The notes under the pieces were generated by a model. That model saw only the letters and a list, made by a program, of their open reading frames with translations. It was not told the DNA's origin and ran no database searches. The position numbers and the translations under genes are program-made. From contig JAFQHB010000152.1 of NCBI GenBank assembly GCA_017398165.1, forward strand, positions 1 through 12,161: a DNA stretch of 12,161 bases, written 5' to 3'. This stretch comes from Bacillota bacterium (lineage in GTDB: Bacteria > Bacillota > Dehalobacteriia > UBA4068 > UBA4997). Below, piece after piece: positions 6,697-12,161 of this stretch (positions are counted from its first letter, which is position 1; each line of letters begins with the position of its first letter).

Positions 6697-7833
6697 ATGA
6701 AAGCATCAAAACTTATTTTTACTTTTGTTATTATGATTGTCCTTGCTGTTGGTATGGCCTGCCCTGCCTGGGCGGCACAGACCTATACTATCGAGGACAC
6801 CATCCATCCTTTTTATGGGTTGCCCGCAGAAGACTACCTTGTTAAAATTACTGCCGAGGAAGTAAAGCCTGACGGTACTGTTTATATTTCGCTTAACTTT
6901 GGCGAATTGGATGTATATCGCTGCAAAGGCGCCGTTACCATTGATGCCGCAGAATCTTTGTCTTTTATGGGTCTTTGGGACTCTTTTACCTATGCCGAAA
7001 GTCTGGATGAGCTGCTCAATGATCCTTATACAGAATGGCTTGATTTGTCGGATGGCACATTTACAAAACCCGGTGCTTATCTTTTCTCCAGCACAGTTTC
7101 AGATGCCTTTTATTCTCCTCTTCCTGCCAAGGTTCAGTTCATTTTCACTGTTGAGGAAGGCTCGGCTGCTCCTGCTGCCCCGGTGGCTCCTGCTGCGCCG
7201 GTGGAATATGAGCTGAAAAGCTTCTCGGACGTCGCTGCGGGCAGATGGTCGCACAGTGCTATTATGGAGATGGTGGATCTTGGCCTGTTCGCAGGGACTG
7301 AGAAGCCCAATGCCAACGGTGTCGGCGAATTTGACCCCACCGGTACTATGACCCGCGCTCAGTTTGTCACCGTTATTACCCGTTACCTCTATAATGAAGA
7401 GCTGCAGGGTCTGGCCGCAGGAACATATTGGTATAGCAACAACTATGATGTGGCGGTAAAGCACGGTATCATCACCAACAATGAGTTTGCCGCCAGGGAT
7501 ATGGACCAGCCTGTTACCCGTCAGGAGATGGCTCTGATGGTCGTGAGGGCGCTGGAGGCCGGGAACGTGGATGTATCCGATATGGCAGATGAGGCCGATA
7601 TTGCGGATTTCGCAGATATCGGCAGCTACTATCGTGATTATGTCAGACAGGCTCTGGCTATGGGTCTGATTACCGGCTATGACGATCAGGGGACATTTGG
7701 CCCCAATGATACCCTGACCAGAGAGCAGGGGGCGATGGTGATATACAGACTGGTAAATGAGGATGCCAGAGTGCCGGCCGACGACACGCTGTCCGGTCTG
7801 GCGATTCTGCCTCCCGGGATGCCGGTGGAGTGA
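6697..7833 (+). CDS. Secreted SLH-domain protein with unknown N-terminal domain
   Basis: Exported 378-residue surface protein. The signal peptide is clear: KASK, a long hydrophobic core, and probable cleavage after AWA at residue 26. Residues 28-155 form a beta-rich domain I do not recognise. An Ala/Pro linker at 158-169 follows, then three SLH domains starting near 176, 240 and 305. Their TRAE-type motifs are TRAQ, TRQE and TREQ, all off consensus. ATG 6697 has a strong ribosome-binding site (GGAGG at 6685-6689, 7 bases away). The first part is markedly poorer in G+C than its neighbours (22 of 60 bases at 6841-6900, against 45 of 60 at 4321-4380), suggesting a different history or expression-tuned codons. 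The role is probably structural or ligand binding at the envelope; the next gene lies 49 bases downstream. Confidence 0.88.
   Translation: MKASKLIFTFVIMIVLAVGMACPAWAAQTYTIEDTIHPFYGLPAEDYLVKITAEEVKPDGTVYISLNFGELDVYRCKGAVTIDAAESLSFMGLWDSFTYAESLDELLNDPYTEWLDLSDGTFTKPGAYLFSSTVSDAFYSPLPAKVQFIFTVEEGSAAPAAPVAPAAPVEYELKSFSDVAAGRWSHSAIMEMVDLGLFAGTEKPNANGVGEFDPTGTMTRAQFVTVITRYLYNEELQGLAAGTYWYSNNYDVAVKHGIITNNEFAARDMDQPVTRQEMALMVVRALEAGNVDVSDMADEADIADFADIGSYYRDYVRQALAMGLITGYDDQGTFGPNDTLTREQGAMVIYRLVNEDARVPADDTLSGLAILPPGMPVE
7168..7203 (+). repeat. Two-copy 18-base tandem repeat in the SLH gene linker
   Basis: Two adjacent 18-base units (7168-7185 and 7186-7203) differ at one base and encode APAAPV twice. 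They form the flexible Ala/Pro linker between the N-terminal domain and the SLH domains, and could change length by slippage. Confidence 0.85.
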
Positions 7834-7882
7834 TCTGCCCCTGATATTGAGGGAGAGTGTATAGTGACAGGGAGGTGCGTTT

Positions 7883-8260
7883 ATGAACTCTAAGCCGTTA
7901 TTATGTGCGCTGCCTTATGTGTATGGCGGTATGTGCTTGCTGTGGCTGAGTGATTCCTTGGCGGCGGCGCTGGGTTTTGTACTGATAATGTTGGTACAGC
8001 CGTGGTTGGCGTGGTGCTGCGGCAAAGCACGGGACAGGCGGACTTTGTTGGTGGGCAATGCGGTATCCTGGGGGCTTTCGTTGGTGCTGGTGGTGCTGAC
8101 GGGGCTGTGCGGCATCGTGGACGGTGCCGGGGCGCTGTGGCAGGATCATTTCAAACCGCTCGGTGCGGTGGAGTTTGTCATCGCGGCGGCGGTGGTATCG
8201 CTGATCGTGCAGGCGGTTGCTTATAAGTGGGCAGGCATTGAGAGCAGCCTGCGGGATTGA
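7883..8260 (+). CDS. Small multi-pass membrane protein, unknown function
   Basis: I do not recognise this 125-residue protein. It is strongly hydrophobic, with about four membrane segments: residues 5-22, 25-45, 56-77 and 92-115. Short basic loops between them (GKARDRRT, and YKWAG near the end) suggest an inside-positive topology. No catalytic motif is visible. ATG 7883 has an excellent ribosome-binding site (AGGGAGGTG at 7869-7877). No promoter or terminator separates it from the SLH gene 49 bases upstream, so the two are probably co-transcribed and end together at the terminator at 8324-8368. An envelope role is suggested only by this neighbour. Confidence 0.78.
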   Translation: MNSKPLLCALPYVYGGMCLLWLSDSLAAALGFVLIMLVQPWLAWCCGKARDRRTLLVGNAVSWGLSLVLVVLTGLCGIVDGAGALWQDHFKPLGAVEFVIAAAVVSLIVQAVAYKWAGIESSLRD

Positions 8261-8285
8261 CCGCACCTGACGGCAGCACAACAAA

Positions 8286-8318
8286 TATGTATAAACAGTA
8301 TGCAAAATGATATACATA
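8286..8318. repeat. AT-rich inverted repeat
   Basis: TATGTATA (8286-8293) and TATACATA (8311-8318) are exact reverse complements separated by 17 bases. It lies just before the terminator, 26 bases after the stop codon of the small membrane protein. It could be a weak mRNA 3' hairpin, a protein-binding site, or chance in AT-rich DNA. Confidence 0.5.
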
Positions 8319-8323
8319 ATGTA

Positions 8324-8368
8324 AATCCCCGACAGGGTGCGTAAACAGCACCCGGCCGGGGATTTTTT
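8324..8368 (+). terminator. Strong terminator separating the SLH operon from the str operon
   Basis: AATCCCCG (8324-8331) pairs with CGGGGATT (8357-8364). After a 3x3 internal loop, GGGTGC (8335-8340) pairs with GCACCC (8348-8353), leaving a 7-base loop. Six T follow (8363-8368). The A run at the 5' foot is short, so action on the + strand is favoured. Confidence 0.92.
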
Positions 8369-8530
8369 GCTTTGGGGGGTGCGGATTGAGGGGGGGGTAT
8401 GGGCTGATAAAACGGGGTAAACAATTCGGCGTTTGTGTAGTCGGCCGAGGGGCTATACTATCAGTGGTGGTGCGGGTTTTGGCCGGTGCAAAAAAATCTG
8501 AAAAAGGGTGAAAAAATGTGAGAAATTATG

Positions 8531-8559
8531 TTGACAACGCCCGAAAGTATTGATAAAAT
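8531..8559 (+). promoter_or_regulatory. Main promoter of the L7Ae-rpsL-rpsG-fusA-tuf operon
   Basis: A perfect -35 box TTGACA (8531-8536) is 17 bases from TAAAAT (8554-8559). Transcription would start near 8566, giving a leader of about 29 bases before the L7Ae-family start. It is the best promoter in the window, as expected for ribosomal protein genes. Confidence 0.85.
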
Positions 8560-8594
8560 TATACAGTACGCTATTCTGGGAGGGTAATGCCGAA

Positions 8595-8840
8595 ATGGAT
8601 TTGAGCAGTTTGAGTTCTGCTAAAAAACACGTCGGTGTTAAGCAAACGATCCGGGCTTTGGAGTCCAACTCTGCAAGGCTGGTATACGTTGCCGGAGATG
8701 CTGACCGGCAGCTTATCGCTGAGGTGCTGGCGCTTTGCATCGTCAAGGATGTGGAGATCGTCAACGTGCCGACGCGGGCCGAGCTGGGCGATGCCTGTGG
8801 CATTGATGTGGGCGCGGCTGTGGTCGCTCTGCTGAAGTAG
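8595..8840 (+). CDS. Ribosomal protein L7Ae-family RNA-binding protein (YbxF-like)
   Basis: Small RNA-binding protein of the L7Ae/L30e family; Bacillus relatives (YbxF, RplGB) bind kink-turn RNA. It has 81 residues, normal for the bacterial form. The family pattern is seen in AKKHVGVKQTIRALES, then LVYVAGDAD in the first strand-helix unit, and VPTRAELGDACGIDVGAA near the end (residues 56-73), which matches the conserved tail. ATG 8595 is preferred over the in-frame TTG 8550, because the TTG lies inside the promoter and the GGGAGGG at 8578-8584 serves 8595. Position directly before rpsL is the classic location of this gene. Its exact cellular role is not settled, even in model species. Confidence 0.92.
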   Translation: MDLSSLSSAKKHVGVKQTIRALESNSARLVYVAGDADRQLIAEVLALCIVKDVEIVNVPTRAELGDACGIDVGAAVVALLK

Positions 8841-8925
8841 CGCGCGCAAAATGGCAAATTGGTCAGGAACGGACTTAGTTTGTCGGGGTTGCTCTAATAT
8901 TTTTATTTTTCATTATCCGTTGGAT

Positions 8926-8972
8926 AGGCTTGTGAGAAAAGGCAAGCCTGGCTTGCCAACAAGTTTATTTTT
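8926..8972 (+). promoter_or_regulatory. Possible attenuator: mutually exclusive hairpins before rpsL
   Basis: GGCAAGCC (8941-8948) and GGCTTGCC (8950-8957) form a tight palindrome (realistic stem of 6 bp with a 5-base loop), followed by a U-rich stretch at 8964-8972. The segment AGGCTTG (8926-8932) can instead pair with CAAGCCT (8943-8949), which would break that hairpin. The pairings are seen in the sequence; regulation is inferred. Confidence 0.4.
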
Positions 8973-8977
8973 CGGGG

Positions 8978-8985
8978 AAGGAGGT
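8978..8985 (+). promoter_or_regulatory. Consensus ribosome-binding site of rpsL that decides a TTG start
   Basis: AAGGAGGT is a full match to the anti-Shine-Dalgarno complement and lies 7 bases before TTG 8993. A GTG at 8984 in the same frame overlaps this site and so cannot be the start it serves. Confidence 0.9.
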
Positions 8986-8992
8986 GGCGGTT

Positions 8993-9379
8993 TTGCCTAC
9001 TATTAGTCAGTTGGTTAGAAAAGGTCGTCAGAGTGTAGAAAAGAAATCTACCGCACCTGCGTTGAAAGAATGCCCTCAGAAGAGAGGTGTTTGCACCAGA
9101 GTCTATACTACGACTCCCAAAAAGCCTAACTCCGCATTGAGAAAGGTGGCCCGTGTCCGTCTGACAAACAATATCGAAGTTACCGCATATATTCCCGGTA
9201 TCGGACACAATCTGCAGGAGCACAGCGTGGTATTGGTACGCGGCGGCCGTGTAAAGGACCTGCCCGGCGTACGTTATCACGTAGTACGCGGCGCACTGGA
9301 TGCAGCCGGTGTAAACGGCAGAATGCAGGCTCGCTCTAAATACGGCGCTAAGCGTCCCAAGGGCGGCGCCAAGAAGTAA
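8993..9379 (+). CDS. rpsL: 30S ribosomal protein S12
   Basis: Core protein of the 30S decoding centre, 128 residues. The start is a rare TTG at 8993, giving the conserved N-terminus PTISQLVRKGR directly after a perfect ribosome-binding site. Conserved blocks are present in order: TTTPKKPNSALRKVARVRL, AYIPGIGHNLQEHS, and GGRVKDLPGVRYH, which includes the aspartate that is methylthiolated in many bacteria. The basic tail ARSKYGAKRPKGGAKK is normal. The lysines at the known streptomycin-resistance positions (PKKPNS and RVKDLPG) are wild type, so no such resistance is predicted. The 152-base gap to the L7Ae gene holds a possible attenuator; rpsG follows after 44 bases. Confidence 0.98.
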   Translation: MPTISQLVRKGRQSVEKKSTAPALKECPQKRGVCTRVYTTTPKKPNSALRKVARVRLTNNIEVTAYIPGIGHNLQEHSVVLVRGGRVKDLPGVRYHVVRGALDAAGVNGRMQARSKYGAKRPKGGAKK

Positions 9380-9423
9380 TTTCCGGTTATTCCCGGTGAT
9401 ATAGTTTTCGAGGAGGTAACACG

Positions 9424-9894
9424 ATGCCCAGACGTGGAGGAGCGCCCAAGCGCGACGTTCTGCCGGATCCGGTGTATAACAGCGTTGTCCTGACCAAATT
9501 CATCAATCAGGTAATGCTGGACGGCAAAAAAGGCGTGGCAGAAAAGATCGTTTACGGTGCTTTTGATATTATAAAAGAAAAAACCGGCAAAGAGCCTATG
9601 GAAGTTTTCGACGAGGCTATGAAGAACGTAATGCCGGTACTGGAAGTCAAGGCTCGCCGTGTCGGCGGTGCCAACTATCAGGTTCCCATGGAGGTGCGTC
9701 CCGAAAGACGCCAGACCTTGGGTATCCGCTGGCTGGTAATGTATACCAGAAAACGCAGCGGCAGATCTATGGAAGAAAAACTCGCAGCTGAGCTGATGGA
9801 TGCAGCCAACAACACCGGCGCTTCTGTCAAAAAGCGTGAGGATACTCACAAAATGGCTGAGGCCAACAGAGCATTCGCTCATTATCGCTGGTAA
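9424..9894 (+). CDS. rpsG: 30S ribosomal protein S7
   Basis: Primary 16S rRNA-binding protein that organises the 30S head; 156 residues, the standard length. It starts MPRRGGAPKRDVLPDPVYNS and carries the conserved segments RRVGGANYQVPMEV and RRQTLGIRWLV. It ends in HYRW, as most bacterial S7 proteins do. ATG 9424 has a strong ribosome-binding site (AGGAGG at 9411-9416, 7 bases away). In Escherichia coli S7 represses its own operon by binding the rpsL-rpsG gap; the 44-base gap here seems too short for that structure, so this control is not shown. It is co-transcribed with rpsL and fusA. Confidence 0.98.
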   Translation: MPRRGGAPKRDVLPDPVYNSVVLTKFINQVMLDGKKGVAEKIVYGAFDIIKEKTGKEPMEVFDEAMKNVMPVLEVKARRVGGANYQVPMEVRPERRQTLGIRWLVMYTRKRSGRSMEEKLAAELMDAANNTGASVKKREDTHKMAEANRAFAHYRW

Positions 9895-9912
9895 GCCAAG
9901 CGGGAGGAAACA

Positions 9913-11991
9913 ATGGCAAGACAGAACTCTTTGGAGAACACCAGAAACATCGGCATCATGGCGCATATTGACGCCGGCAAGACCACTACTACCGAGCGTA
10001 TTTTGTTTTATACCAACAGAGTACACAAAATCGGCGAGACTCATGACGGCGGCGCAACGATGGACTGGATGGTGCAGGAGCAGGAGAGAGGTATCACCAT
10101 TACCTCCGCAACTACTACCTGCTTCTGGAAGAATAATCGTATCAACATCATCGATACTCCCGGACACGTTGACTTTACCGTTGAGGTAGAGCGTTCTCTG
10201 CGTGTTCTGGACGGCGCTGTGGCAGTTTTCTGTTCGGTAGGCGGCGTAGAGCCCCAGTCCGAGACTGTTTGGCGTCAGGCTGACCGCTACGGCGTACCGC
10301 GTATCGCTTATATCAATAAGATGGACCGCACCGGTGCTGATTTTATGCGCGGTGTGAATATGATCAAAGAGAGATTGGGTGCCAACCCGATCCCGATCCA
10401 GCTGCCTATCGGTGCTGAGGATCGGTTCGTTGGTATCGTTGACCTGATCACTAAGAAGGCCGAGATCTACAAAGATGACCTCGGCAAGGAGATCGAAGTC
10501 ACTGACGTACCGGCCGATATGATGGACGAAGCGCTGGAATGGCGCGAGAAAATGGTTGAGGCCGCTGCTGAGAACGACGAAGATCTGATGATGAAATATC
10601 TGGAAGGCGAAGAGCTGACCGAGGACGAGATCCGTATGGGTCTGCGTAAAGGTACCATTGCGGTAGCTATGACTCCCGTACTGTGCGGCTCTTCCTTTAA
10701 GAACAAAGGCGTACAGATGCTGCTGGATGCTGTTGTTGATTACCTGCCTTCCCCTGTGGATGTACCGGACATCACCGGTATCAATCCCGAGACCGGTGAG
10801 GAGGATTCGCGTCCCAGCTCGGATGATGCTCCGTTCTCCGCACTGGCATTCAAGGTAATGACCGACCCCTTCGTTGGTAAGCTGACCTACTTCCGTGTAT
10901 ACTCCGGTGTACTGAAGGCAGGTTCTTATGTATACAACTCTACCAAAGGCAAGAAAGAGCGCGTTGGCCGTCTGCTGCAGATGCACGCTAACTCCCGTGA
11001 GGAAGTTACCGAGGTTCATGCAGGTGATATCGTAGCCGGCATCGGCTTCAAGGACACCACCACCGGTGACTCTCTGTGTGATGATGCACACGAGATCATT
11101 CTGGAATCTATGGACTTCCCGGATCCGGTTATCGACGTTGCTATCGAGCCCAAGACCACCGGTGACCAGGAGAATATGGGTATTGCTCTGGCCAAGCTGG
11201 CTGAGGAGGACCCGACCTTCCGCGTTCGTACGGATAACGAGACCGGTCAGACCATCATCGCCGGTATGGGCGAGCTGCATCTGGAGATCATCGTTGACCG
11301 TCTGCTGCGTGAGTTCAAGGTAGAGGCAAACGTTGGTCAGCCCCAGGTTGCTTATAAAGAGACTATCCGCGGCAAGGCTACCGGTATCGGTAAGCACGTC
11401 AAACAGTCCGGTGGTCACGGTCAGTACGGTCACTGCGTTGTTGAGTTTGAGCCCGGCGAGCCCGGCTCCGGTTTTGTATTCGAGAACAAAATCGTCGGCG
11501 GCGTTGTACCCAAGGAATTCATCGGACCTATCGAGAACGGCATCAAGGAAGCTATGCTTTCCGGTCTGCAGGCAGGCTATGAGGTCATTGACATCAAGGC
11601 TACCCTGGTAGACGGTTCTTACCACGATGTTGACTCGTCCGAGGTTGCATTTAAGATTGCCGGTTCTCTGGCATTCAAGGATGGCTGCCACAAGGCAAGC
11701 CCGGTAATTCTGGAGCCTGTTTTCAAGGTAGAAGTCGTAGTGCCTGAGGATTATATGGGCGAGGTAATGGGTAACGTAAGCTCCCGCCGCGGCCGTATCG
11801 AGGGTATGGAGGGCCGCAACGGTCTGCAGGCTATCCGTGCTATCGTTCCGCTGGCTGAGATGTTCGGCTATGCTACCGACCTGCGTTCCCGTACTCAGGG
11901 CCGCGGTACCTACAGCATGCAGTTCTCTCACTTCGAGGAAGTGCCCAGAAACGTTGCCGAGACCATTATCGAGAAACGCAAAGGCTACTAA
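9913..11991 (+). CDS. fusA: Translation elongation factor G
   Basis: GTPase that drives ribosome translocation and, with RRF, ribosome recycling. All 692 residues are present, the usual length. GTPase motifs are in order: P-loop AHIDAGKT (17-24), switch I RGITITSA, switch II DTPGH (81-85) and NKMD (135-138). Later domains show GMGELHLEIIVDRL, GHGQYGH and the domain V segment RRGRIEGME. Two residues in the switch region differ from most EF-G proteins (YTN at 33-35 instead of YTG; DGGAT instead of DGAAT). ATG 9913 follows GGGAGG at 9902-9907. The gene ends in tandem stop codons (TAATAA, 11989-11994), a sign of high expression. It lies 18 bases after rpsG. Codons are noticeably more uniform than in the envelope genes upstream. 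Confidence 0.98.
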   Translation: MARQNSLENTRNIGIMAHIDAGKTTTTERILFYTNRVHKIGETHDGGATMDWMVQEQERGITITSATTTCFWKNNRINIIDTPGHVDFTVEVERSLRVLDGAVAVFCSVGGVEPQSETVWRQADRYGVPRIAYINKMDRTGADFMRGVNMIKERLGANPIPIQLPIGAEDRFVGIVDLITKKAEIYKDDLGKEIEVTDVPADMMDEALEWREKMVEAAAENDEDLMMKYLEGEELTEDEIRMGLRKGTIAVAMTPVLCGSSFKNKGVQMLLDAVVDYLPSPVDVPDITGINPETGEEDSRPSSDDAPFSALAFKVMTDPFVGKLTYFRVYSGVLKAGSYVYNSTKGKKERVGRLLQMHANSREEVTEVHAGDIVAGIGFKDTTTGDSLCDDAHEIILESMDFPDPVIDVAIEPKTTGDQENMGIALAKLAEEDPTFRVRTDNETGQTIIAGMGELHLEIIVDRLLREFKVEANVGQPQVAYKETIRGKATGIGKHVKQSGGHGQYGHCVVEFEPGEPGSGFVFENKIVGGVVPKEFIGPIENGIKEAMLSGLQAGYEVIDIKATLVDGSYHDVDSSEVAFKIAGSLAFKDGCHKASPVILEPVFKVEVVVPEDYMGEVMGNVSSRRGRIEGMEGRNGLQAIRAIVPLAEMFGYATDLRSRTQGRGTYSMQFSHFEEVPRNVAETIIEKRKGY

Positions 11992-12084
11992 TAAGAGCGC
12001 TTTAGCATAAAAGCTGTTAATTTTGACGCTAAATTTTACGCTGCAAGGCAATAAGCACTGAAGCAATAAAATGGAGGAAGAAAA

Positions 12085-12161
12085 ATGGCAAAACAGAAAT
12101 TTGAACGTACAAAAGCCCATGTAAACATCGGCACCATTGGTCACGTTGACCACGGCAAGAC
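12085..12161 (+). CDS. tuf: Elongation factor Tu, cut by the window end
   Basis: Only the first 25 codons are in the window. They read MAKQKFERTKAHVNIGTIGH and continue into the P-loop GHVDHGK, which identifies EF-Tu, the factor that delivers aminoacyl-tRNA to the ribosome. ATG 12085 has a strong ribosome-binding site (GGAGG at 12073-12077, 7 bases away). The 93-base gap after fusA is AT-rich, contains TTGACG at 12023-12028 but no -10 box at a proper distance, and shows no terminator, so tuf is probably co-transcribed with fusA, as in relatives. Confidence 0.97.
   Translation, partial: MAKQKFERTKAHVNIGTIGHVDHGK

Larger units (their letters stand above)
8261..8594. other. 334-base intergenic region between the SLH operon and the str operon
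   Basis: In order it holds an AT-rich inverted repeat (8286-8318), a long terminator (8324-8368), a G-rich stretch on the + strand (G runs at 8374-8379, 8390-8397 and 8401-8403), a lone TATACT (8454-8459) without a convincing -35 box, an A-rich stretch, and the strong str promoter (8531-8559). I see no small gene or structured RNA beyond these. Confidence 0.7.

Noticed and set aside
1572..8260. A defence island or secretion system formed by the unknown genes
   Set aside because: The unknown genes are in separate transcription units beside unrelated genes (spoIIID, comF, SLH proteins), and none has a nuclease, helicase, toxin or ATPase motif.
8880..8900. Second promoter before rpsL using TTGTCG and TAATAT
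   Set aside because: The spacer would be only 9 bases, and no acceptable -35 box exists at 17 bases.
12023..12057. Separate promoter for tuf based on TTGACG
   Set aside because: No -10 box is found at 16-18 bases; the first candidate is more than 20 bases away.
9277..12153. Open minus-strand frame of 958 codons opposite rpsG, fusA and tuf
   Set aside because: It is an antisense shadow of three certain, highly conserved genes. Their biased codon choice removes stops from the opposite frame. The translation is low-complexity-like and shows no domain.

Overview
The window looks like the chromosome of an anaerobic, endospore-lineage member of the Bacillota. Four things point there: a [FeFe] hydrogenase with all three H-cluster motifs, the sporulation regulator SpoIIID, two secreted proteins anchored by S-layer homology (SLH) domains, and an L7Ae-rpsL-rpsG-fusA-tuf ribosomal cluster. 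SLH proteins next to spoIIID and a hydrogenase fit Clostridia, Peptococcia-type or Negativicutes lineages; I cannot go lower than that. All genes I accept are on the + strand. Most DNA is GC-rich, but one SLH gene starts with a clearly AT-richer segment.

Layout. (1) 2-1348: 3' part of a hydrogenase catalytic subunit, closed by a strong terminator. (2) 1490-2096: a lone membrane protein of unknown function with its own good sigma-A type promoter. (3) 2117-2497: spoIIID with a candidate sigma-E promoter and a terminator. (4) 2476-5206: a large exported SLH protein with a phosphodiester-glycosidase-like domain, whose probable promoter lies across the spoIIID terminator. (5) 5244-6506: promoter, a membrane-anchored unknown gene, comF overlapping it by 4 bases, and a terminator. 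(6) 6613-8368: extended -10 promoter, a second SLH protein, a small membrane protein, and a long terminator. (7) 8531-12161: a consensus-like promoter, the L7Ae-family gene, rpsL, rpsG, fusA and the start of tuf.

How it works together: the first half is a series of short, separately promoted units for hydrogen metabolism, sporulation, cell envelope and DNA uptake or repair. The last third is the translation-machinery (str) operon. The str cluster starts from its own promoter here and has no rpoB/rpoC directly upstream, unlike the common arrangement in this phylum.

I found no CRISPR array, transposon, prophage, rRNA or tRNA. No clear undescribed multi-gene system is visible. The best leads are the orphan membrane protein at 1572-2096, the unknown partner of comF, the SLH glycosidase-like protein, and the mutually exclusive hairpins before rpsL.
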